Origin: CATOSP01 sp034422355
GTDB lineage: Bacteria; Chloroflexota; Dehalococcoidia; Lucifugimonadales; UBA3495
NCBI GenBank assembly: GCA_034422355.1
Contig: DAOUJS010000200.1
Span: 13,366-77,365 of the forward strand
Reading direction: 5' to 3'
DNA: 64,000 bases
Part shown: piece after piece, positions 57,858-64,000 of the stretch
Layout: the number at the start of each line of letters is the position of its first letter
Numbering within the stretch: the stretch's first letter is position 1
Program-made: the position numbers and the translations under genes
The notes under the pieces: generated by a model
Told to the model about the DNA's origin: nothing
Database searches by the model: none
The model's input: the letters and a program-made list of their open reading frames with translations, nothing else

Positions 57858-57880
57858 AGGATGCGGACAATCCGCATCCT
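57858..57880 (+). terminator. Intrinsic terminator of the infC operon
   Basis: A 10-bp perfect stem, AGGATGCGGA / TCCGCATCCT with loop CAA, followed by TTATCTG (with the stem T giving TTTAT). It may also serve the convergent operon, where the complement gives TTCTCGATTT. Confidence 0.88.
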
Positions 57881-57950
57881 TTATCTGTTGGTCCAGCTAC
57901 TTCCCCAGCGTCAGGCTGTTCCTGATACTACAGTCCGCCGCCAACGAAGA

Positions 57951-58445
57951 TCAATCTTCCTCTTCCCGCTGGACCCGGGTGAAGCCGTAGTAGTCGTCGG
58001 CGTCCAGCACACTCTCCAGATTTTCCTCGGACAGGGTAATGGGCCTGAGCGGTGTGGACCAGCGTTCGGTCAGTTCGTAGTGAAGCACCTCGATAGACAT
58101 CGGTTTGTTGGCGTTGGCCAGTAGAGTGCGGAATACTATCTCCTGGACTGCCATGTTGCTGTGGATGAAGTCTTCGCCGTCGCTGCAATGTTCAGCTATT
58201 TCTTCTATGAGCGCCTGTGGGTCGTCCAGTTCATGGAGCGGGGTCAGCATCGATGGGCAAGATTCCACGCGGCGGTCGGCAATCAGCGCCACCGGGGAAC
58301 GTCTAAGCCCTTCAAGCCGGTCGAAGCTGATGTGGTAGAGGACGTCAGATTCTTCTCCTGTAAAGCCCATTCCGGTACTGACGACAACTTCCCCTCCGGT
58401 TGAGTCTTCTCCGGCACTGATCACTTCGGGTTCGGGGGTGGTCAT
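57951..58445 (-). CDS. Acidic unknown protein at the end of the pheS operon
   Basis: A 164-residue acidic protein with no family that I can name. The N-terminal 30 residues are low complexity (Ser, Gly, Glu, Val). The rest is alpha/beta: VLYHISFDRLEGLRRSPVALIADRRV, EIAEHCSDGEDFIHSNMAVQEIVFRTLLANANKPMSIEVLHYEL (mark: MSIEVLHYEL, a winged-helix-like strand-helix). The C-terminus DADDYYGFTRVQREEED is again acidic. The ATG overlaps the moeA stop (ATGA), so it is coupled to moeA. Confidence 0.75.
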   Translation of the reverse strand: MTTPEPEVISAGEDSTGGEVVVSTGMGFTGEESDVLYHISFDRLEGLRRSPVALIADRRVESCPSMLTPLHELDDPQALIEEIAEHCSDGEDFIHSNMAVQEIVFRTLLANANKPMSIEVLHYELTERWSTPLRPITLSEENLESVLDADDYYGFTRVQREEED

Positions 58446-59764
58446 AGGTCAACCTCTTCGTTCCAGTCAAGCATGATGATCCTCACCGTCTCGCCGGCCG
58501 CCTTCGAGGGAAGGTCCTCGGGGCAGATTGCCAGGCCATTGGCCCGAGACATGGAGGTGAGGATGTTGGACCCCTGGGGTCCGGTGGGATTAGCGTAGTA
58601 GGCGCCGTTGTCGCGTGTCACCTCCACCCGGGCGTACACCCTACGCCCATCGGTATTGTATATCGGCGCGGTCAACACCCCTTCCACCGAGGGGCGGGAC
58701 ATGGGCTTCTTGCCAAGCATGATGGCAATGGCAGGGCGGGCGAACATTTCGAAGGCCACCATTGCGCTTACGGGGTTCCCCGGCAGGCCCATCAGCGGCA
58801 CGGGATTGCGCCCTTCCCGGTTGATGTGCCCGAAGGCCAGCGGTTTGGCGGGGCGCATCCGCACCGACCAGAAGTTCATCTCACCGCGCTGGGTAAGCAC
58901 GTCCTTCACGATGTCGTAGTCCCCTTTGGACACTCCGGCGGAGGTGATGATCAGGTCGGAGCCTTCGGCCTCGGTCAGCTTGCGGTGCAGGTCGTCAAGG
59001 TTGTCCCGGGCTATGCCCAGCACCCTGGGAACTCCACCGGAGGCGATCACCGACGCCGCCACGCTGAAGCTGTTGCTGTCGAAAATCTTGCCCCGCTCCA
59101 GGGGCATTCCGGTGGACACCAACTCGTCGCCGGTGGCCAGAACCGACACCACGGGGCGGCGGGCAACCATCGCCGCGCCCAGGCCAAGGGAGGCCATGAC
59201 TCCAATTTCCGAGGGGCGGATGACTGTTCCGGCAGTCAAGACGTGCTCGCCACTGCGGACGTCTTCACCGGCGGGGCGCACGTTTGCGCCCCTGGGCAAC
59301 CCGGAGAGGATGTTCACCTGGTCCAGCGGAGCGCCGGACTGGCGCCGCTGCACCTCGTCGGTCTCCTCGAATGGGACCACCGTGTCGGCCCCGTCGGGAA
59401 TGGGCGCCCCGGTCATTATCCGGATGGACGTGCCGGGCCGGACGGTGTCGTCAGACACGCTTCCCGCAGCCACGAGGCCTATGACCTTCAGTGTGCGCGG
59501 GGAACCTGCCCCGGCCCCGTGAATGTCCTCGCCGCGGACGGCGTAACCGTCCATTGCCGAATTGGTCAGGGGAGGGAGGTCCAGCGGCGAGTAAACGTCG
59601 GCCGCCAGCACTTGCCCGAGGGATTCGAGGAGCGGCACTTCCACAGGGTCTAGCCGGGAGAAGGACGCCATGATCCGCTCGTAGGCTTCCTCCACACTGA
59701 GCATGTCTTCGTCGGCGTGGCTGTGGCGGTCATGGCGACCGCCATGATGACCGTGACTGGCCAT
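58442..59764 (-). CDS. moeA: Molybdopterin molybdenumtransferase MoeA
   Basis: A 440-residue MoeA, which inserts molybdate into adenylylated molybdopterin to form Mo-cofactor. Marks are DGYAVRGEDI, MTGAPIPDGADTVVPFE, the substrate loop ITSAGVSKGDYDIVKDVL (mark: TSAGVSKGDYD), PAKPLAFGHI and GLPGNPVSAMVAFE. The first 16 residues are His-rich (HGHHGGRHDRHSHADED), an extra not found in E. coli MoeA, which may bind metal ions. It lies between pheT and the acidic unknown gene on the same strand. Mo-enzymes it serves are not in this window. Confidence 0.95.
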   Translation of the reverse strand: MASHGHHGGRHDRHSHADEDMLSVEEAYERIMASFSRLDPVEVPLLESLGQVLAADVYSPLDLPPLTNSAMDGYAVRGEDIHGAGAGSPRTLKVIGLVAAGSVSDDTVRPGTSIRIMTGAPIPDGADTVVPFEETDEVQRRQSGAPLDQVNILSGLPRGANVRPAGEDVRSGEHVLTAGTVIRPSEIGVMASLGLGAAMVARRPVVSVLATGDELVSTGMPLERGKIFDSNSFSVAASVIASGGVPRVLGIARDNLDDLHRKLTEAEGSDLIITSAGVSKGDYDIVKDVLTQRGEMNFWSVRMRPAKPLAFGHINREGRNPVPLMGLPGNPVSAMVAFEMFARPAIAIMLGKKPMSRPSVEGVLTAPIYNTDGRRVYARVEVTRDNGAYYANPTGPQGSNILTSMSRANGLAICPEDLPSKAAGETVRIIMLDWNEEVDL

Positions 59765-59806
59765 GATGACCTACCCCCTACTCACTAGAATGGAGAGCAA
59801 TGCGTA

Positions 59807-62209
59807 TCAGCCCCGGAGAGACGCCCCGACCTGTCTCTCAAGGTTGCGCAGGATGCCGTCGAGGGCCCGGCTGACCTGCTCCGAGGTCAACGTCTGCTGA
59901 TGGGACTGGAAATATACATGGAAAGCCAGTGACTTGGAGCCTTCCGGAAGGTTCCCTCCCGTGTACAGATCGAACAGTTCCACGTTGGTCACAAGCCTGC
60001 TCTGGGAGATGATCTGCTCGATGCGGGCCTCCGGCACGTCTGATGGTACCAGCAGGGCCAGGTCCCGGGTCGCGGCCGGGTAGCGGGACAGGGATTGGAA
60101 CTCCCGCGTCCTGCCGTGGACCGCGCCGGACAGAGACTCTATGTCCAACTCCCAGAGAGAGACCCGGGGCGCGTTCAGGTCGAAGGCTGAAATGACGCCG
60201 GGATGCAGTTCGCCAAGGACTCCGAAGGTAGTCCCGTCCGCCAGTACCCGGGCGCACCTGCCGGGGGCGAAGGAAGGGTCCTCCACAGGTTCGTAAGTAG
60301 CGGCAACACCCAGCCGGGCCAACACAGAGTCCACCACGCCCTTGGCGTCGTAGAAGTCCAGCAGCCCATCACCGGTGAGCCATGAGGACTCGGCGCGGCG
60401 TCCAGCCAACACCCCGGCAACGGTCTCCTGTTCCTCGGGAAGTTGTCCGTTCCTGGGGCGGAAGACGCGCCCGACCTCGAAGAGTTGAAATGGCCCTTCG
60501 CCGTGACCCTGGTTGACCGCCAGGGTGGAGAGAAGGCTGGCCCGCAGGGTGGGCCGCAGGTACGCCTGCTCCGCGTTCATGGGATTGGACAACCGCAACG
60601 GCTGGGCAACCTCGTCGTTGCGGGTCACGCGCTGAAGGTCTTCGAGGCTGATCAGGGGGTAGTTGATGACTTCCTGCATCCCCGCACTGGCCAGCAGGTC
60701 TTTGACCTGGGCCACCAACCCGGTCATCGGCCTGGCCTGGTGATGAGGGATCGGGGTGGACAGCATGGTGGTGGGCACGGAATCGTAGCCGATGATCCGC
60801 ACCACCTCCTCCACCAGGTCTTCTTCAATGCTGATGTCGTTGCGCCAGTAGGGTACGGCGGCCAGCAGGGAGTCTTTGCCGGTCAGCTCACAGGCGAATC
60901 CCAGGGACTCCAGCACCCGGGCCGCCTCTCCAATTTCCAGGTCCATACCCAGGACGCGCTTCAGCTTCCCGGCGCTGAGAGGGACCGGCCCGATGGAGTC
61001 TCCCTGACCCGGGAAGACATCGACGATTCCCTGGTCAACCGTGCCGCCGCACAACTGCTGAATGAGTTGGGTTGCCCGGCGCAGGGCGATGGGGGCCAGT
61101 TCGGGGCGGAGACCCTTCTCGAACCGCAGGGTGGCCTCGGTGCGCAGGCGGAGGGTCTGGGCGGTCTCCCGGTTGTTGCGTCCGTCGAAGGTGGCGGACT
61201 CCAGGAGCACGTCGCTTGTCTCCGGGCCGATCTCACTGTTGGCCCCGCCTATAACCCCGCCAAGGCCGATGGGTTCGTTGACGTCGGCGATGACCAGTAT
61301 ATTCGAGCTGAGATGACGTTCCACGCCATCCAGGGTGGTCAGCGACTCACCGGGCCGGGCACGGCGGACGATAACGGTGCGGCCCTTGACGCGCCGGTAA
61401 TCGAAGGCGTGGAGGGGCTGGTTGAACTCCAGCATCACGTAGTTGGTCACATCAACGACGTTGTTGATGGGCCTGACCCCGGCGCGGGTGAGGCGTTCCT
61501 GCATCCAGGCCGGGGATGGGCCGACGCTGATGCCGCGGATCACGGTGGCGGTATAGCGGCGGCACAGGTCCGGGTCGGCTATGGAGATCGATACGCCATC
61601 CCCGACGGGCGGGCCGTCCTCGGGGTATTCGACGTTGGGAGGCGTGACGGTCTTTCCTGTGAGCGCGCCTACCTCGTGGGCCGTGCCCAGAACAGAGAGG
61701 CAGTCCAGCCGGTTGGGGGTGAGTTCCAGTTCCAGAATAGTGTCGCCTAAGTATTCATCGAGGGGAACGCCAAGAGGCGCGCCCTCGGGGAGCACCACGA
61801 TTCCCTCATGGCCTTCCCCCAAGCCCAACTCCAACTCGGAACATATCATCCCCTCGGAGACGACGCCGCGGATACGGGCGGCCTTGAGTTCTTCGTGCCT
61901 GCCGGAGTGGGTGTTGTAGAGTACCGCGCCGACCCGGGCGAAGCACACCTTTTGGCCGGCGGCCACGTTGGGCGCGCCGCAGACCACTTCGAGTTGGTCA
62001 ACGCCAGTCGTCACCTGACACAGGGAGAGCCTGTCGGCCTGGGGGTGAGGACGCACGGACAGCACCTCGCCCACCACGCAACCGTCCCAGGGGCCGATCT
62101 CGATCACGTCGCCCACCTCGACTCCGGCCATAGTCAGCCGGTGGGCCAACTCGCCGGGGGTCAGGTCCACGTCAACGTATTCACGCAGCCAGGAAAGCGG
62201 GACTCTCAT
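59807..62209 (-). CDS. pheT: Phenylalanyl-tRNA synthetase beta subunit
   Basis: An 800-residue PheT, of bacterial standard length, which with PheS charges tRNA-Phe. Domains in order: MRVPLSWLREYVDVDL start, tRNA-binding EMAP-like domain (about 40-150), B3/B4 editing domain, B5 with VFPGQGD, the catalytic-like core (YPLISLEDLQRV, LRASLL, LFEVGRVF) and the C-terminal ferredoxin-fold anticodon-binding domain (LSRYPAATRDLALLV). The start ATG fits the family. The gene follows pheS after 124 bases and is followed by moeA after 42 bases. Confidence 0.97.
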   Translation of the reverse strand: MRVPLSWLREYVDVDLTPGELAHRLTMAGVEVGDVIEIGPWDGCVVGEVLSVRPHPQADRLSLCQVTTGVDQLEVVCGAPNVAAGQKVCFARVGAVLYNTHSGRHEELKAARIRGVVSEGMICSELELGLGEGHEGIVVLPEGAPLGVPLDEYLGDTILELELTPNRLDCLSVLGTAHEVGALTGKTVTPPNVEYPEDGPPVGDGVSISIADPDLCRRYTATVIRGISVGPSPAWMQERLTRAGVRPINNVVDVTNYVMLEFNQPLHAFDYRRVKGRTVIVRRARPGESLTTLDGVERHLSSNILVIADVNEPIGLGGVIGGANSEIGPETSDVLLESATFDGRNNRETAQTLRLRTEATLRFEKGLRPELAPIALRRATQLIQQLCGGTVDQGIVDVFPGQGDSIGPVPLSAGKLKRVLGMDLEIGEAARVLESLGFACELTGKDSLLAAVPYWRNDISIEEDLVEEVVRIIGYDSVPTTMLSTPIPHHQARPMTGLVAQVKDLLASAGMQEVINYPLISLEDLQRVTRNDEVAQPLRLSNPMNAEQAYLRPTLRASLLSTLAVNQGHGEGPFQLFEVGRVFRPRNGQLPEEQETVAGVLAGRRAESSWLTGDGLLDFYDAKGVVDSVLARLGVAATYEPVEDPSFAPGRCARVLADGTTFGVLGELHPGVISAFDLNAPRVSLWELDIESLSGAVHGRTREFQSLSRYPAATRDLALLVPSDVPEARIEQIISQSRLVTNVELFDLYTGGNLPEGSKSLAFHVYFQSHQQTLTSEQVSRALDGILRNLERQVGASLRG

Positions 62210-62333
62210 CTGCTTACGACACTGTCACCTGAAATGTGGGCAAACTTCGCTGATACCGGATATTCGGGATGGTGAGGGAGCATGGCCGGTTCCATAATGG
62301 CAGCCATACATCCCTGCCAGCGGCAACCACGTG

Positions 62334-63395
62334 CTAAAACTGCCGCAGGAACCTCAAGTCGTTGGAATAAAACAGGCGGATGTCGTCAATGCCGTATTTC
62401 AGCATGGAGATCCGCTCCGGCCCCAAACCGAAGGCGAAGCCGGTGTATTTTTCCGTGTCGTAGCCTACACCGGACAGGACCCTTGGATGGACCATGCCGG
62501 CCCCCATGATTTCGATCCAGCCGCTGTCGCGGCAGATGCGGCATCCCGCCGTGCCTTCGCCGTCGCAGGCGAAGCAGTCGATGGACATGTCCACTCCCGG
62601 CTCGACGAAGGGGAAGTAGTCGCAGCGGAAGCGGACCCGGCGTTCCTCTCCGAACAACCGCCGGGCGAACTCGTAGAGGGTGCCCTTGAGGTCGGCGAAG
62701 GTGATACCCTCGTCCACCGCCAGGCCCTCAACCTGGTGGAAGTGCCATTCGTGGGTGGCGTCGGTGGCCTCGTAGCGGTAGCACTTGCCGGGCACTATTA
62801 CCCGCACCGGAGGCTCTGCGGCCTCCATGACCCGCGCCTGCATGGGAGAGGTGTGGGTCCGGAGCAGCATGGGATGTTCGCCTGACTCGTCCTGGTAGTC
62901 AACCCACAGGGTATTCCACATGTCCCGCGCCGGGTGGCCCTGGGGAATGTTAAGCATCTCGAAGTTGTACTTGTCCCACTCCACTTCGGGACCCTCGACG
63001 ACGCTGAAACCCATCGCGGTGAATGCGCTGGTGATCTCCCTGATGACCTGGGTAGTGGGATGGAGCCGTCCCATTGCTAGAGGACGGCCCGGGAGGGTCA
63101 CGTCGAGTCGGTCAAGCTCGGCGGAGCGGTTCAGCCGGGCTTGGTTGATCCGGGCTGCGCGCTGCTCAAGCTGCTCTTCCAGGTTGCGCTTGGCCTCGTT
63201 TCCCAGCGCGCCTGCAGTACGGCGTTCCTCAAGGTCAAGCTGGGACAGGCCGCGAAGGATGGTTGTCAGGCGGCCCCGACGCCCCAAGTAGGACACGCGC
63301 CATTGGTCGAGGGTCTGAGAGTCATTAAGCTCCCCCAATTCGGCCAGTGCGTCATGGACCAGGGTTTCGATTGATTGGGTGATCGATTCGGGCAA
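62334..63395 (-). CDS. pheS: Phenylalanyl-tRNA synthetase alpha subunit
   Basis: A 353-residue PheS. The N-terminal coiled coil (about 1-90) that binds the tRNA is followed by class II motifs: motif 1 HPTTQVIREI with HPARDM, motif 2 around RVIVPGKCYRYEATDATHEWHFHQVEGLAVDEG (mark: FHQVEGLAVD), and motif 3 in GLGPERISMLKYGI. GWIEIMGAGMVHP is the Phe-binding region. The start is TTG at 63395, as no ATG or GTG gives the correct N-terminus; no clear ribosome site precedes it. It is the first gene of the operon. Confidence 0.97.
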   Translation of the reverse strand: MPESITQSIETLVHDALAELGELNDSQTLDQWRVSYLGRRGRLTTILRGLSQLDLEERRTAGALGNEAKRNLEEQLEQRAARINQARLNRSAELDRLDVTLPGRPLAMGRLHPTTQVIREITSAFTAMGFSVVEGPEVEWDKYNFEMLNIPQGHPARDMWNTLWVDYQDESGEHPMLLRTHTSPMQARVMEAAEPPVRVIVPGKCYRYEATDATHEWHFHQVEGLAVDEGITFADLKGTLYEFARRLFGEERRVRFRCDYFPFVEPGVDMSIDCFACDGEGTAGCRICRDSGWIEIMGAGMVHPRVLSGVGYDTEKYTGFAFGLGPERISMLKYGIDDIRLFYSNDLRFLRQF

Positions 63396-63516
63396 GCGCA
63401 GTCGGCCTCAGGCCCACGGTATGGGCGTAATTCGTCGGGGCAGGTCAGCCCATTATAGGATTAGCGTTCCAGAGGGTCAAGGCAGAATTGAGGCCGGTCA
63501 GGGTTTCTCGATTCGC

Positions 63517-63537
63517 CCTCTCCCTACAAAGGAGAGG
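63517..63537. repeat. Palindromic repeat CCTCTCC-n7-GGAGAGG
   Basis: A 7-bp perfect stem with a 7-base loop, followed by ACTGGGATGAGGGTGAC. This combination (CCCTCTCC...GGAGAGG...GGGATGAGGGTGA) is a widespread class of bacterial intergenic repeat. The terminator at 2406-2430 has the same stem. Confidence 0.6.
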
Positions 63538-63606
63538 ACTGGGATGAGGGTGACGTTCCCGTCAAACAAGCCTGCAAGGGAAAGACGTTCCTCACCTCCA
63601 ACCCCT

Positions 63607-63625
63607 CTCCCCACGGGCAGGGGAG
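63607..63625. repeat. Palindromic repeat CTCCCC-n7-GGGGAG
   Basis: A 6-bp stem within AACCCCTCTCCCCACGGGC, about 70 bases from the previous palindrome. TCACC-TCCAACCCCTCTCC is similar to the reverse complement of the GGAGAGG-GGGATGAGGGTGA unit, so the two may be inverted copies of one element. Confidence 0.5.
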
Positions 63626-63813
63626 TCCTTTCCAGAGATACATGGACTCCGCGAGGTAGGGTGTGACCAAAAGTGGTTGGAAATGGAGGCAGTTTGCAAG
63701 AGAGAAAAGAGATGGCAATCTCCTGAATATACGGACAGTGGCAGCACGGTCAGCGCGGGGAAGGAGAGGGCCATGAAGCGGGAGCGGGCGCATTGTATGG
63801 TACTGGGGAGATC

Positions 63814-64000
63814 ATGGAACGGGCCACCCAGGAGATGCGGGAAGTCCTGAGCCAGAAGACGGAGGAGGACGGAGGGGAGCAGTGGGACCCGGACGCCTGG
63901 GAAGCAGAGGTGGTCCGGTTCACCCGGCAAAGGGAAGTCACGCTGAAACATGCGGAGAGAGCTGCCGGGTTTGTGGAACGGGAGGGCTGGAAGGCCATTG
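63814..64000 (+). CDS. Unknown gene, 3' truncated by the window end
   Basis: The ATG at 63814 has GGGGAG four bases upstream, and the frame stays open for 62 codons to the window edge. The visible protein starts MERATQEMREVLSQKTEEDGG, quoted as MERATQEMRE, and continues with WDPDAWEAEVVRFTRQREVTLKHAERA. It is charged, helical and amphipathic, and could be a DNA-binding or regulatory helix bundle. No family can be called from this part. It diverges from pheS. Confidence 0.55.
   Translation, partial: MERATQEMREVLSQKTEEDGGEQWDPDAWEAEVVRFTRQREVTLKHAERAAGFVEREGWKAI

Larger units (their letters stand above)
63396..63813. other. Intergenic region upstream of pheS, with short palindromic repeats
   Basis: 418 bases without a convincing gene. 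Small frames here have no ribosome site or sensible composition. It contains two G/C-tract palindromes listed separately. I see neither a T-box nor a Phe-rich leader peptide for pheST, and no confident promoter. The last 100 bases are purine-rich and lead into the next gene. Confidence 0.6.

Noticed and set aside
63396..63813. T-box or Phe-rich attenuator for pheST
   Set aside because: I could not find a specifier loop, the T-box bulge sequence, or a Phe-rich leader with a terminator.
1..64000. tRNA genes, rRNA genes, CRISPR arrays, insertion sequences
   Set aside because: Reading the spacers gave no T-loop GGTTCGAATCC-type words in a cloverleaf, no regular direct repeat-spacer pattern and no transposase or integrase motif.

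Overview
This window is a GC-rich (clearly above 60 percent by eye), densely coded bacterial chromosome segment with about 60 protein genes, no rRNA, tRNA or CRISPR that I could find, and no transposase. The gene mix suggests a Chloroflexota genome, probably Dehalococcoidia/SAR202-like: enoyl-CoA hydratases, SDRs, an F420-type luciferase-like oxidoreductase, a thiolase-like protein paired with a DUF35 OB-fold protein, a UGSC-type selenoprotein locus, DUF1501/DUF1800 proteins and NHL/SMP-30 beta-propellers. This is an inference from gene content, not a phylogeny.

Layout. 1-7 kb: the end of an enoyl-CoA hydratase, fluoride channel crcB, nudC with a coupled 40-residue membrane peptide, a VOC protein, a PIN-domain gene broken by an in-frame UGA and overlapped by an unknown 266-residue partner, an MqnA-like protein, and an M28-like protein that has lost most of its metal ligands. 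7-14 kb: a DUF1800-DUF1501-NHL operon with a strong promoter, a CRP/FNR-like palindrome and a structured leader, then zwf, then a UGSC selenoprotein gene with a SECIS-like hairpin but also an in-frame ochre codon, followed by its partner gene. 14-18 kb: a CMD-family protein, a phosphodiesterase, a Uma2 nuclease-like protein, and the thiolase-like/DUF35 pair.

18-30 kb is the most interesting stretch. A PspA/PspAA envelope-stress set lies next to DUF4178, DUF350, a lipoprotein and an unknown 353-residue protein. These are followed by an operon of carboxynorspermidine decarboxylase-like (NspC), transglutaminase-like (Cys-His-Asp) and divergent SecA-like genes. Together they look like a polyamine-linked envelope system, with PspA/DUF350/DUF4178-type membrane components, a polyamine-forming enzyme, a possible acyl-transfer or crosslinking enzyme, and an export motor. 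The function is inferred.

30-46 kb: DUF3326, SMP-30, an enoyl-CoA hydratase, a VWA protein and a cupin; an efflux cassette (short HlyD, DHA2-type MFS, and a large lipoprotein adaptor built of 32-residue repeats); then a defence patch (overlapping AAA ATPase and DUF4276 TOPRIM-like genes beside an MmeI-like restriction-modification enzyme) and a luciferase-like oxidoreductase. 46-57 kb: a divergent PEP-carboxykinase-like protein, small membrane proteins, a YceI protein, a retropepsin-like protease, three SDRs (one with the catalytic Lys replaced by Cys), a flavin reductase and an M20 peptidase. 56.6-63.4 kb is housekeeping: infC (probable AUA start), rpmI and rplT with a clear promoter and terminator, facing a pheS-pheT-moeA-hypothetical operon. 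The window ends in a repeat-bearing intergenic region and the start of an unknown gene.
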